Assembly: GCF_008831285.2 (NCBI RefSeq)
Contig: NC_045150.1
Span: 8,134,001-8,198,000, forward strand
Direction of reading: 5' to 3'
From: Nymphaea colorata
Lineage: Eukaryota; Streptophyta; Magnoliopsida; Nymphaeales; Nymphaeaceae
DNA: 64,000 nt
How positions within the stretch are numbered: the first letter of the stretch is position 1; each line of letters opens with the position of its first letter. The translations under genes and the position numbers were made by a program. This document shows, one piece after another, positions 38,879-51,900 of this stretch. The notes beneath the pieces are model-generated. The model saw only the letters and a program-made list of their open reading frames with translations, was not told the DNA's origin and did not search any database.

Positions 38879-39953
38879 TGGATTACTTCGAAGCAGAGGG
38901 ATAATATCTTCTGTAACTCGGTATTGTGGTTGTGGCTTTCTGGTCACAAAGAGACCTGGTCCATAGTAATGCAAGTCTCGTGCATGGTTATAATAAAAGC
39001 TTGTGTCTACATGGGACTACAAGCAGTTGGGAGTTTGTAAAACTTCTTCTGTTCTTTTTGAACTGAACGAATGACTGGATTTTATTTACCGTCATCCTTT
39101 TCAACTTCTAGAATAACTTCTTTGTCTTATCCTTCACAGAAAACTTCCAATGCTTAACCATTTCAAGAACCTCAACTTTATTTTTCCACATCATGCAGAT
39201 TGATTGCCCATTCCTGTATTAGTTTTTGCTTCTTGATAGTGTTCAAAATGTCGTAGATTGAATTGTTCACCTTTGTTGCAAGTCTCTCTCTGTGCCCTTT
39301 TTCGATTGGCTCACTGGACATAAGTGTAGTCTTCACTATAGAGCGACTCATTAGGATTTCATCCTGTGAAAATGTTTATTTGTTTCTGCAGCATCCAGCA
39401 TCTTCTTTATATACCACTGTACAAATATAACTGTCATGCTTCAGGCTACTTCAATTGCTTCCTTCCTGCATGGATTGCAAAGATTGTGGTTGTTACTGGA
39501 GAATGAGCTGAGGGATAACGTTAAGGAAGTTCATGGTTGAATTCTGCTGTCAGCAATTGGTTGGCACCAATTTTTTTCTGATGTGCCCCTTTCAGATTTT
39601 TTTGGGGTTAAAAACCGACCTAATTTTTGAGAAATTATAAGTAGCCACTTCAATTTATTAAATAATTCATTGGCACACGCTTTATTAATGAAAAATGTTA
39701 AAATATACTTAGAATGACGGCTTTAATTTTAATTAAAAAAAAAAAAGAAAATTTCTTAACAGAAGAAATTTCACAAATCGCAAGTTTTAAGCTTATTCTC
39801 AGTTTTCGTCTCTCACTCCGTCTCTTCTCTCTTTCTCTTTCCCTCCACGGGTGGATATTTTACTTCGGATGAAAATGTAAGGAAGCTTATAAAATTATTG
39901 TGAATTATGAAAAGACTCTCCATTCAGAAGTATTTACTTTTGTTGAGGGTAAA
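38879..39953. other. CPDase 3' flank
   Basis: Holds the probable 3' UTR (an AATAAA-like ATAATAAAAG lies near 38990) followed by AT-rich DNA with no gene recognised. Confidence 0.4.
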
Positions 39954-42900
39954 TGGTAGGACCTAACTCCGGTATAGGCGACAGCCCAGTCCTAGAGTCG
40001 ATCCTACACCCAAGATCCTCGTAGAGGGTCCACACGGGTCTAAAGACGCCTAAAGATTGAACCAACACAACTCAAAGAGGAAACTAAGGCTAGACTCAGA
40101 CCAAACACACTCCTTGTAGCCGGATCTTAGGCTCTAGGCCACCGAAAAACTACAGGAATACTGGACAAATGCGGAAGCGATTCAAAACTATGCAAGGAAA
40201 ATAGCAAATCTAACTAGTCTAAATGAAGTACCTCCCCAAGGCTTGTTCGGGGTTCATTTGATGAATCTTCTGGAATTCTTTGATGATCTGCTGTAGGTGC
40301 TGTTGAGGATGAATTCCAGACGTCAGGTTGTAGCTGAGAAAATCGGGACACCAAGGTGGAAGGTGCTGCAACGCCAAGTAAGACGCCAAGTTGGAGAAGA
40401 TCGCTGGTAAAGTCTTTGATGTCTTCTCTTCAACTCGGTTGCTGCTGCTGGTTTTGACGGAGCTGATACAAATGCTGCTGCTCCGGGTGTGGCAGTAGGC
40501 TCTAGATATAGCTGAGAGAGAGCCTCTTAGCTCAGCCCACTTGGCTGAGTGCCGTGGTAGCACACGGGATCCGGTTGTTTGGTGATAGCAACCTCAATTC
40601 GCTTGGGCGAGTGGATGAAATGCCCAAGGGTGCACACCAAATGCTGTAGTCGTGGCTGGGGATGGGTGGATTCAGCTTGGTCTTAGCTGAGGAATTACCT
40701 AACTACAGTCAATAGAGGAAAGCTCGGCCGTAGAGCTTGGTAATGATCCTAAGTGTGGCTGGCTTAGGGCCGGTTAGGAGCGATAGGGGCTTGGACGGCT
40801 TCGGCTACGGTGTAAGGGAAGATGATCTAAGGGTGTGAGGTCTAGAATGAGGTGGCTTAAGACAAGGGAATGTGGGATGTTGATTAGGAACTGGTGGTTA
40901 GGTTCAAGGATGATTGAACGAGTGGCTTGGGTTTAAATGAGAGAGCTAATGAGGAACTAAGGAGGGTTAGGGATCACGTGAGTGAGTTTGACGTGGGATC
41001 AAAAGGTGGACTCCTACACTTGAACCTAGGATAATCCTCTAGATCTAAGGCTGAAAATTCAAATGTGGTAAGTGGGATGTGATGTGGCTGGGATCTAGGG
41101 ATGGTTAATGATTGAATCACCTAAACTAAAGAGCAAATCCCTCCAAATGTGGGCACTAGTGGCGCCGGCTCCTCCAATGTAGTCAAATGTGGCGAGGTGG
41201 CGCCTTGTGGAATGATGATTCCAAATGTGGGGATTCTCTTCCAAATCACGTGCAAATCAAGGGTCAGATCTTCTCCTAAGGATCTGGATGAAGGGCTAGG
41301 AGAGACTTAGATGGGTAAGGATGAAGCTCGTACCACTTTTTGAAGCTAGAATGTAGGAGTTTCCCCTTAATTCTCGCCTAGAAAATCTCCTCTCCATGCG
41401 ATATCTCCTTGGAGTACTTTTGGACGGACTTACCCTTGGAAATGATGGTCCCACTTCGTGGCAAGGAAGGGCACTTTGGTCCTTGGGTGATGATGACCAG
41501 AATCCCCCAAATGTGGCCGGAATTATGGCAGAGGTCGCCGGAAAACCAGAAGTTCCCGGTGACTTGGTGCTTGCTATCGCCTAGGCCGTTCTTCGCGAAA
41601 CCAATGTGTATCTTCTTCTTTCTTTGCGTGCAATCACCTTATATGGTCCATTCCCATGTCCAAGATGGTCTCACCGTGATTTCTTGAGGATGGGATTCTG
41701 ATTTTGCCGGCGAAATTCCAGAGATGGACCGCGGATGAAAACTAGAATCGATCGACTCTTCTTGTGCCGTTTCCTTGAGTGATTTCTCAACTAGGAAAGC
41801 CTCAATGCCTAGGATCTTCTAAGACACGTAAAACTTAGTTTAAATCAAGTTTCAACCGTGGAAAAGAAGGGAATCTCGGCTGTGACTCGAGACTTCTCCT
41901 CTTCTTGTAAGTCAAACCTTGGATCAAACCAAACCAACGTAGTTGCTTAGCTTTCACCTTAGGAATCCAAGAACTAACCTTGTATGAGGAAACCGTGGGT
42001 TTGCTGTCCTTCCTTGGATGAAGACGCAGCCTCCTTGTTCAACTTAGGCCTCTAATATCTCTGATGTAGCAGAGATATTGCACCCAAGACGTGGCTGGGT
42101 AGATGCGAAGATGAAGACGATGATAACTCCTAGGGCCGTGGCTCACCCAAGAGAAAGCCCTCACCTTCTTCTTCAACGAGAATTGATGTAAATGAAAGAG
42201 AGGGGAGATAGTGAGGAGTTGGGAAGGAGAGGAGAGGAAGACGTGAGGGGGAAGGGGAAGTAGAGGGCCAGCATGCTGGTCTTGGGAGAAGAGATTGGAG
42301 GGAACGTGAGAGAGAGAGAGAGAGAGACACGAGAAGAGAGAGAGAGAAGTGAGGAGAGAGAGAGAGCAAAGAAGCAAATGACCTTGATTTCCCAAAATTC
42401 CATCCATTTACACATGAATCAAAACCTTATATACATGAGTACATAAATCTGGTTCCCATGCATGGAACCAGCCCAAATCCAAATCCAGAACATGCTAAAG
42501 CAAAATGGATCCAAGGCACAACCCGCCTTGGTAAGTTTGAATCCAAAACCGAATTGGCGCAAACTCAAATAAAGCAAATCAAGAAGTGAAAAACGGCTAA
42601 GTCCTAGCTAGACGCCCCTTGAGCCTTGTGAGCTCAAGGTGGGGACCTCGTCCGGGTTGCCGCCCAAACTTCAGACTTGACACATCCCTTAACCTCATTG
42701 AGCTGAGCTCAATTCAGCCAAGAGACCTCCCTAGACTCGTCCTAGACCGACTCTAGAGACTTGGGTTTCGATACGACTCAAGAATGGACCATGGCCTATA
42801 CCAGAGAAGTCCTATGGATCTAGTATCCTAACTCGCGGATTCCCCCAATTGCTGGTCTTCACCTAGTTCATTCATGTCCTAGAGCCGTTGCATATCCTCC

Positions 42901-43016
42901 CGCACCTCCCACTGCATTTGCTCTAGGCTCGAAGTTTAATTCCATTGAGCCGTGATCTCTCACTGTGGCCGTGCCTTTGGCCTTGGTTAGGCCTACTCGG
43001 ACTAAGGCTCGTATCA
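39954..43016 (-). mobile_element. Solo LTR (or LTR-only remnant) of a large retrotransposon, with 5-bp TSD
   Basis: This 3,063-bp block starts TGGTAGGACC and ends GGCTCGTATCA, so both strands read TG...CA. It is bounded by identical 5-bp repeats GTAAA (39949-39953 and 43017-43021), the size expected from a retrotransposon integrase. It is richer in GC than its flanks and lacks any gag-pol coding frame. The minus orientation (starting TGATACGAGCC) looks the more usual LTR start. A GA/CT-rich tract at 42307-42366 and several short frames inside have no protein signature. Long LTRs of this size occur in some Ty3/gypsy lineages. A non-coding element with hidden terminal repeats is the alternative. 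Confidence 0.7.
42307..42366. repeat. (GA)n-rich low-complexity tract
   Basis: Near-continuous GAGAGA interrupted by a few other bases, inside the LTR-like block. It explains the serine/leucine-rich open frames predicted on the minus strand. Confidence 0.9.
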
Positions 43017-43021
43017 GTAAA

Positions 43022-44944
43022 GATGTTTTATAAATATGTTTGATATTTTTCATTCACAAAGCTTGTATTTGTAAATTATTTTATAAACTTGAGCAGATAT
43101 ATGGAACTTTTCAAACATTAAGTGATTCTTTATACGTAAATAAAAGTTGAACCCACTTGTAAATTTCTCAAGCTTTTAAAAGAAAAAAAAAATTGTACAC
43201 AAACTTGGTAGCTTCTGTTTCACCTGAGAACGATTTTCACGTTATGCCGTTAACAGGGAAATCCTCATTCCCGCGGTTTAGACCGTCGGACATTTATGTC
43301 ACATTTTATATGGAAATTTTTGGACTCAACCTTTGGGCCAGAGAAGATGAAGAGTTTATGGTCCTAGTTGTTTTAAGTTTAGGCCTTCCAGGATTTGATT
43401 ACGAGCTGAACCTGAAAATTTTCATCTTTTTTTGTATCTTTGGATCCATAGTTCATGATCTTCAATTAGCTTATTCTTTTACCAATTTACCAAATACTAC
43501 TGTTGATATAGTCTTCATTCTTTTGTAGGCCCCAAATTCTAGATAAGGTTCTTTCAAATTCGCATCTTCTTGTCCAATACTGACCTAGAGCGGCTGCAAA
43601 ACCCTTGATATGCTCTTTATTCCTGGAAAATGTTCAGTTTTGTTGAAGAGAACACCATGTACTTAGTTAATGCATTCAAGTTTTTCCAGGAGATTAATAA
43701 CTTACTGCCCGAAAAAAAAGGCCAAAAGCATTCCCTCTTGCCCCTTGGGTCTTGGGTTATGTCGGGAACTTAAGTGGAGTACAGTACAATTAGACTGTGG
43801 TAGTTTTACCATTTGCCATTTAAGGGAGTAAAATCTACATGAATCAAACAGACGATATGCCTTTTACATGCCGCCTGCCTGATCAACTATGCTACGCCTC
43901 TTAAGGCCTAGTTAATGGTTTCCTTCCCAAATCTGATGAGATATCTCATGTAAATATTTGAATATGATTTTGTACATTTTAGAAGGAGTCCAGATCAGAC
44001 TTAGAATCAGATAAGATTATATCCATAACTATGTCTGATCTAAATCCAGTCTCTTAACATCTACATATGCATCAATATGAAACAAAAAAACATGAACTAT
44101 TCTGGTTAAGCATCTGATATGGCTGCTGTCATGTACATGAGACAGGCTGGGCATGGTGGGTGAGATGAACAAATTAATAGCTCCATGCTGGCTCACCAAT
44201 CTTAGAGGCCAATTAATGATGGCAGGACCTAGAATTTACTGCATAAACCTAACAACCGGCATTTCCAGAGAAAGATTGTTCATATTGATACATGAATAAT
44301 TTGTTCGTCTCTAAGTCGAAATGGGAGTGCTTGACAGCCTTGAATTCTGATTCTAGAATTAAAATTCTAGAAACAAAATTCCACTTCAAACTGGAAATGG
44401 AATGAAATTTCATTTCTAGTTTCCTGTCTGATGGTCTGAAATTTTGATTTCGAGAATTGAATTAAAATTCCAGAATTGATGAATTAAACACGCACCCTAA
44501 AAAAAAATGAAAATTTTCTAAAAGTCTACAATGATAAATCCACCCCCTAGTGTAGAACCACAATTTTGGATTTTTTGTTCAAGAATGAGACTATAATTCC
44601 TGAATAAAAATTATCTTTTTGATAGCGCAATTCCCAGGACTGAGAATTTTAATTCAGGGGAAAAAGGGGTGGGGTTTCGGCCTCTTCGGGGTATCTCCAC
44701 AACCCTACAAGTACAAGATAGTCAAAAGGTGGTTTCAAACAACTTTTGAGGGCCTTTCACTTTAATAAATTAGAAAGCCATGCTTTTCCGATACTTGGAA
44801 ATCATGTTCCGGTCTAAAAGCAAGGATCTCAAAGAATAGTTTTAATTAGGATGTGAAAAGATCTTTTGATAAAAAGGTGAAACTTTAATACAACGAAACC
44901 ACAATTGATCACCTTGGATCTGAGATCAATGTGGATTTGAAGAC
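43022..44944. other. Gene-free AT-rich spacer
   Basis: No gene recognised. About 44330-44660 has repeated GAATTTTAATTC/AGAATT-type motifs in both orientations that look like decayed MITE ends. A 111-aa frame at 43193-43528 has no domain or exon partners. Confidence 0.4.
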
Positions 44945-44952
44945 TTTGTATC

Positions 44953-45131
44953 CAATGGCAGAGCGCGAGAAACTTCTCGTTAAGGGGCACTTTAAGTTTA
45001 ATTTCAAACTTTAGAAGGTACTCATATGTAAAAAATTAAAAAGTAATAAAGTTTCTATACATATATAAAATAAATTTAGTGGGCTGGTGTGGGCAATTGC
45101 CCACGCCAGCTACAATGTGGCTCGGCCACTG
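44953..45131. mobile_element. Non-autonomous hAT-like element with internal palindrome
   Basis: 179 bp, starting CAATGGCAGAGC and ending GCTCGGCCACTG, with 8-bp flanks TTTGTATC (44945-44952) and ATTGGATC (45132-45139) that match at six of eight bases. An internal hairpin at 45083-45110 (centred on GGGCAATTGCCC) has one mismatch in 14 bp. It belongs with the copies at 45493-45629 and about 58402-58565. Confidence 0.6.
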
Positions 45132-45492
45132 ATTGGATCTCAAGTCAAACCACACCTCCAATCGAATCTCAGATCCATGATCTTGGTCTCTTTGGGCATC
45201 TTCTCCCCCTCACAATTAAGAACAGATCACGATCCAAGGCAAACAACTCGACCACGTAAATTGTACATGTATGGCCAATATTAGTTAAGACCACTTTAAA
45301 CGTTGAAACTCAGACCACATAAATAGTCTTTCACAAGGTCGCAACTGCTCCACTATGCAGATTAAATATCAATGGCAGGGCACCCATTATCTCTCAAGCC
45401 CCAATATAATATGTGCTGCAACATTTGAATTTTTCTCTCTGTTCACACACACTCTTTGTCTCTCTTTCTTTCTTTGTTGGTTGGGTTCGTGG

Positions 45493-45629
45493 CAGTGACA
45501 GAGCTAGAAATTTTTGGTTAAAAGGCACTCTAAACTTAAATTTTAAACGTTAACGGGCGGGCACTCATATGTAAAAAAGTGAAAATTAATAAAGTTTTAT
45601 GCAGCAGCTACAACTTAGTTCCGCCGCTA
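45493..45629. mobile_element. Short non-autonomous hAT-like element
   Basis: 137 bp, starting CAGTGACAGAGCTAG and ending TTCCGCCGCTA, with imperfect 8-bp flanks GTTCGTGG (45485-45492) and GTTGATGG (45630-45637). The interior (GGCACTCTAAACTTAAATTT, CACTCATATGTAAAAAA) closely resembles that of the element at 44953-45131. Confidence 0.6.
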
Positions 45630-45701
45630 GTTGATGGGTAGGTAGAAGGCCGTGCAAGTTGGTCTCTCTTTTCCTCTTTCTCTCTCTATGTCTCTCCCAA
45701 C

Positions 45702-45724
45702 ATATATATATATATATATATATA
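45702..45724. repeat. (TA)n microsatellite
   Basis: A pure TA dinucleotide run after a CT-rich stretch. Confidence 0.95.
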
Positions 45725-45951
45725 ACACGCACACATATACATGTAAAAATGTTTGAGATGGCACATTCCGATGATTTTCTTTGTCACCTCCAACCACAAA
45801 AACGGCTGACCAGGTGATGCATAGAGAGGACTCCGGAAAATAGGTGTTCGCAATTTATGATGTGGAGACAAGAAGAGCGTAGTGTGGAATTTCTTGGTCC
45901 ATTTTGGTTGCTTATAGAACGCAACCTTATAATGGCCCATGCCATCGTCTT

Positions 45952-46143
45952 TAGGAGCAGAGCTGGGATTTTGTTTCAGGGCAGGCCAAATAGTTCAACC
46001 TTAGATCTGGATAGGGCCAAACTGAACCCAAATAAAAAAATACATTGCACAACTAACAATTTTTTATTTTTCTAATTAATTTTTTTTAAAAAGTTAGTTA
46101 GGATGGGGTCATGGCCTAGGCGGACCCCCTCCCTCCGCCCCTG
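45952..46143. mobile_element. Non-autonomous hAT-like element with perfect 8-bp target duplication
   Basis: 192 bp between identical 8-bp repeats ATCGTCTT (45944-45951 and 46144-46151). The left end TAGGAGCAGAGCTGGG is a mutated CAGGGGCAGAGC; the right end is CCCTCCGCCCCTG. The right half (GGGGTCATGGCCTAGGCG) matches the 22209-22386 copy, so both are members of one family. Confidence 0.85.
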
Positions 46144-46151
46144 ATCGTCTT

Positions 46152-47685
46152 CAACTACACGGCATGACCTTGAAGACGGAAACGAAGCTAATCATATCGC
46201 CCAAATTCAAATTAATTAAAGACAAGATGCACCGAATTCCATGTCTAAGCAAGGTGACCATTCCGGTGTCATTCCATCTCTAATTACGGCCATAATCATG
46301 CTAACAAACGGTATTAACTTCTACTTAACACGGTGACCATTCGGGTGAAAACTTGCTGTGAGGGGTAGACCCTCAATCTTTATTGACAAAAAATGAAATA
46401 TTTACATAAAAAAAAAGTTCAACTAGGGATGAGTGCTTGCACGAGAACCAAAAGTTACCGATCCACTTGTTCAGGAACTCGAGCTCAATGTGGGAGTGAG
46501 TCGGCTCGTCATAGTTTTCATCTCGAGATCACTGCTCCAGAAGAAGTTGGCAAATTAACAGTATTTCCAACCTTTGGATGAACTTAAGAGGGAGGGCACA
46601 CACCACACCATTCCATCTCGGGTGTCTCGCATGCTATCATTTGTAGTTTACAAGAGCATCACTTATGAGAATTGACATGCTCTTATTCTCCGAGTCTCCA
46701 TTTCATATATGAGATTCAATCCTTTAGTCCGTCGGGTTGTGGTTAATAAGTGACAAAGGAAGCTCCTGTAAGACCAAATAGGAAAAATGAAAAAATTATT
46801 AATTTTTCCTTTTTTGAGAAATATGAAACTACCTTTGGAAGCAAATAAATCACTATTAAATGAAAAGGAAAACGCCGTTTAAGAAATCGAGACAATAAGG
46901 ACACTTTGTGAGTGTTACATGAATCTACTCCAAAGATTGAGACAGATTCGTTAAACCGATCACCTTATTCGATTTCCCAGATGTTGCTTAATTTGATTTG
47001 GAAACCGAATTAGATCCAAAAATTTAAAAAAAAATAAATAAAGAAAGGTGATTATTATATCCAAATGTTGGCATGTATTAGGTTTAGATATCCACAAAAT
47101 GGGATATTATCCGATTCAGTACAAGAAAAACCCTATACGATGTCCGTATCCAATTGCTTGAACTCGGATTGGGATTACGTCAGGACACCCACATCCCTAA
47201 TCACCCGATTGACTCGTTGGACCCAACGAATTAAATGGGTCCAAACTTTTCTCTACCAAATCTTAGTTCTACCTAAACTGACTTGATAGACTTAGCTTTC
47301 ACTCTTAGCATGCCTTTACTTTTCAATCTAAACGCTAATATTCTCAAAGACTTTTTGTCCCTTCTTTTTTTTTCTCTCTTTTTTTTTCAGGATTCTCTTT
47401 TACATTACCAATGATTCAGGCGCAATCACTCCTTTGAATATTTTCGTGGACTTTCTGCTAAATATGTCGGAGAGTGCCTCACTTTCAAGAGAAAGTGGGA
47501 CTAATTATCAAGATTAAATTAATCGCTCTTTCGGTTAAAAATTGACCCCTTTATGTAAGTAAGTGAGTAACCGTTATTCTCACGTCATATGTGACGTGCA
47601 AATTTCAACCTAAGTCTGTATGGATAGATGGCTAAGCTCATCATCGTGAGGTTGGAAAATTTGAATCTCAATGAATCAAATCGGT
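46152..47685. other. Gene-free spacer
   Basis: AT-rich sequence with only short open frames and no recognised gene or intact repeat. Confidence 0.4.
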
Positions 47686-47693
47686 GTCGCATC

Positions 47694-48084
47694 TAGGGCT
47701 GCACAACGAGCCGAGTCAACTTGGACTCGACTCGCTCGAAAAAACTCGGCTCGTGCTCGACTCATTTAGAAACGAGCCGAGTTCAAGCTTACAATGATAC
47801 TCAAAACGATAAACGAGTTGAATTCAAGTTTCAGGAACTCGACTCGTTTATAATCGACTCGACTTGACTCACAAACTGGCACTCTATAATATTGCCAAAA
47901 CTGGTTTCACAAGTTATACGAGTTAACACTTACACAAGTTAATACCAAACGAGTTAAATGGATTAATCGAGTCAAGTTCGAGCTCGATTTTGTATATTCA
48001 AGCCGAGTTCGAGCTTGCTATAATGAGCTTGAGTCAAGTTCGAGTCGGCCAAGCTCGGCTCAACTCTGTTCATGTGCAGCCCTA
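47694..48084. mobile_element. hAT-like MITE with TAGGGCTGCAC ends
   Basis: A 391-bp element with terminal inverted repeats TAGGGCTGCAC / GTGCAGCCCTA and flanking 8-mers GTCGCATC (47686-47693) and GTCGCATA (48085-48092), seven of eight matching. The interior is full of GAGTCGA/TCGACTC and CGAGCCGAG motifs in both orientations and could fold on itself. It has no coding capacity. Related copies are at 14633-14802 and about 58924-59320. Confidence 0.75.
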
Positions 48085-48568
48085 GTCGCATAGGTCCATG
48101 CCGGCTGATGCGCTTCGTCTCAACTCGTGATCGGAAGCGATACGGGCATGTATCAAAATCAACAGATTTCGTATGTTTTGATTTTTTTTTTAATTAGCTT
48201 AATTTAGCTCCACTCATATTTTAGTTTCCAATACAAACAAAACGTATTATGATGTAAATAAAGCCGTAAATATTTGGTATCGAGCTGGTAGCCTTTGTCC
48301 TGCTTTGTTAGAATGCAGTTCACTTCAAGTTTCAACCGTGCTTAATGTAATATGAACTATTTATATCCACATAAAAGGCGTTTGTTAGGACGAACATTGT
48401 ATTTTTGAAACACATTTTTTTTTTTAAACATGTGTTTGTTTGTCAAGAGTAGCATATTTTTTTAAAAAAACACACACACACTGCGATCATGAATTTCATT
48501 TGTATATTTAACAATAAACAATGAGGTAAGCACATTATATTTTCTAAAATAATAACATGGTACCTTTA

Positions 48569-48905
48569 GGCCACGCTTGAATATGTGGTATTAAAATGTA
48601 TGACATTAAAATGCCAACATTTAGTAGTTGTGAAACAAAAGTTTCAGGTTCCACATACCAAATCTTGTGTGATGATTTGGAACTTTTGTCTTATTTGTTT
48701 AGGTGAGTCTCTAATAATAATGTCTCAATCTCAAAAGTTTTACCTGTTTAGATGGAACCATAATGCTATGCTAGAACAAAAATATCAGGACCGAACAAAA
48801 ACACCTGGGATTAAAGTTTCATGGTTATTTTATCATAAGACTTTTTTGGATTTTTGAGTCCTAGTTCCACTTCTACGTTAGAATATCACGTATTCAAACA
48901 CGGCC
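48569..48905. mobile_element. Tourist/Harbinger-like MITE with TTA target duplication
   Basis: 337 bp with terminal inverted repeats of about 24 bp: GGCCACGCTTGAATATGTGG on the left and, read from the other end, GGCCGTGTTTGAATACGTGA. It is flanked by TTA on both sides (48566-48568 and 48906-48908). A 3-bp TTA duplication with GGCC/GGGCC-type ends fits PIF/Harbinger elements. The 90-aa frame inside it has no domain. Confidence 0.7.
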
Positions 48906-48908
48906 TTA

Positions 48909-51900
48909 AAACATTTGTCTTAAAGAATTTGCATTTAGAGAGCAAAATATAGGGTCAAAGAGCATTTATCAAAGGGGCCTCAAGACCGGTTCATTCATAT
49001 ATAGTTATATGGACGTCACAGTGGAACACCGGGAAGACATCGAGGACCTCTACACGCAACAAGTATGCACTAAACAAGGGTTGGGTTATTTTTTACTTTT
49101 TTATAAAGTAATGAATTTTTTAGACTTTTAACGTTTTTACAATCTAGTTTTTAAAACTGTTAAAAAAATTCCTCTTTTGTTTTAATAAAAAGTATTTTAG
49201 TCTCATGCGCGGCGAGGTGCATGCGCCCTTTGAAAAAGCGTCGCCACTCCTTCCTCCGGCATCAGTCTCCGCCATTTCCGACGTCAAGCGGTGAATTTTC
49301 ACATGGCATTGGGACGTTAATGGAGTCAAAAAGATTTAAATTGGTTTCCAGGAAAGCGGCCAGATCTTCTTCCGCTTGACCACGTGATCAGGCTTGGCGG
49401 CCGATGTCACCACTGACTCATCCTGACCTCACGGAATTCCAAGTTAATTAATTGGCCGACGAAGTCGACGCGGAAATTTTAGTTAGCGAACAAATCAAAC
49501 ACGCTCACCTTTCAAATACGTATAGCTGCTTAGTTTGAGTTACGTGCAGATAATAGGTTCAAACAGGGCGGACGAATTTGTACATTTCTGAACCCTAGGG
49601 AGAGTCCAAATTCAATTCCACCTTCCAGATAATGCACAATTATCATTTAAAAAAAACAATGATAAATCTATTTGTCATACTACATAAAAAAAATGTAATA
49701 AAATACCAAAAATTAATGAGGGTTGAAGCAAGGACGGAACCAAGATTTTCTTCATGGGCTGGCAGGCAGTCTAACTTGTAATTACTTACTTCAACTACTT
49801 GAATGTAGTAGTTTCCATCACCGTTTTTGCAGTGTAAAGGAGTGCACCGTTTTCATGTTAAACTCATTGACTTGGTTTGTGTTAGTTGCCCCCACTGACT
49901 TGGTTTTAGTAAGGAAAAGTTACGTTTTAGCCTCCAACCTTACCGAGTCCACATCTGCATGCCCTTACTGAGTCCAAGCTTTTGTTCTGAATTAGTTAAA
50001 GCAACCACCATGACCATTCAATGTGCTGGGTCCCAACAGGTTGGTGACTTAGCCCACAAAAGTTATGGTCCTGAGCTAATAAATTGTTCAGTATGCATGA
50101 GGCTGCTCACATGCATGCAATCTATGGATTCAATGGTTTCTCTATAGATCTACGGGTGTAGTGTACAAAAAGCTAGAACAATGTTTTAAGGGGCATAACA
50201 TAGGTGGTCGGGCTGGTGAGAATTTGGTCATGCCATAGGACCGTCTAGATCACCAAGCCTAGGAGAATTTGGTCATGCCATAGGACCGTCTAGATCACCA
50301 AGCCTAGACCTCGAGAGGACAAAGAAAAATGAAAGGGTTTGATCCTTTTTCGAGGGGCTTCTACTCACCTTACAAATAAAAGACAGAGCAATAATGTGAT
50401 ATGACAAGATATCACCTGAATTTGTGAGGACGGTTGGATTACCTGCATGAATTAGGCGGACACATTCACTCACATTAAAGTCTCAACAATAAAAAAGAAC
50501 TATACAAGTAAATGATATATTTCTTTTTCATGGCGGAGCAAGTAGCAAATTGAGTGCTGCTACAGTGTGTGGAAAGAATCCTATGCCAACCATATGTTGA
50601 GTTAGAAATGCCGGAATCTGCTGATCCAAAGTGGGACCTGTGATCAGAGATCATGTGATATATTTATGGTGTGATTGATTAATGAAACAATTAGGTGTTA
50701 ATGACAGACATTATCATCGATATCTCGGATTCTCGGTCGTGAGATGAAGTGTCTCGGACATTTTCTTTCGGCCTTGTGAACGAATATGAGACTAATTTAA
50801 AGATTTATGATCAAACGGTTTTTTTTTTTTTTTTAAACTTCACCTACCAGGTGATGCCAAGTCTAAATTTTCTCGTGGATGAGGGGCCTGATTTGATCCA
50901 CCAGGATGGGTGGTGGGCAATAAATTCTTCATAAATGAGCTTTTGTGCCATGAACGAATCTTTCCTCCAGCTCACGAGAACAGCTATATTTTCTTTAAAT
51001 AGCAGGATGTTCAATACAATTACTTGGATGGTTCTAGGAAGTAAATGAACATGATGATCAGTATGGTTATCTTTAGCCATCGAGGTCTCAACCTTACTAG
51101 TGATCTTTGCTTTGACTTTTTTTTTTTTTAAATATAGTATTTCCTCATAAGGTCATGCATGTTCAACCCAGGTCCATTTCTTGGGGAGCATGCATGCTCA
51201 TTAGATGATGTGGAAGATTCCTTACTACCATTAAAAAACTGTTAACTAATTTATCATCAGCTAAATACAAGTAGACAAGCCATGACTTATTGTTGTTGTT
51301 GTTGTTATCTTGTTGATGTTACTAATTTAGAATGTCTTCTAAAAGTACACCAGTTTTGAGGGATGTATCATAGCTGATCGAACTGACAGACCAGTGAAAG
51401 TTTGGCCATTAGTAATTTTACTCTTTTAGACTGCAAATGGTGGATGAACGATACTTTAGTTGACAAGAGTACTGCTATCCATCCAGAAGCGATGCAAAAG
51501 CGAAAAGGGAGAGGCGGGTGCACTTTTTTTCAACCCAAGCCTCCAAGATGGGGTACCTGGGTTCATACTTTGGCACTAGTAGTGGACTACATTTTGTTTC
51601 CTTTTCTGACTTCTCTTTGCTACCACGCCGAGCAATTACATAAACGTTGGTCAATTTCAGATTGCCAATTTGGTTTAACTTTAAACATTGAAAAACCTAG
51701 GGAAATGCGTGTTTTGCTTTTCAAAATATTCTTATGCCAATTGGAGCAGTCTTTTTCTTCACTGCTGTGTGAGAAAAAGCTTGTAAAGTAGAAAACCCAG
51801 TTCTTTCCACATTAAAAAATTTCTATCATGTCCGTGCAATGGCGATTACCAACATAGTTAATGAACTCAACCACCAACTCAACCTCCCCTTTTCCTTGAC

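Noticed and set aside
42039..42415. Overlapping Ser/Leu-rich frames on the minus strand
   Set aside because: They are produced by the GA/CT low-complexity tract inside the LTR-like block.
51402..51791. 129-aa plus-strand frame upstream of the aquaporin
   Set aside because: No domain, signal or partner exon seen; length alone is not enough in a spacer of this size.
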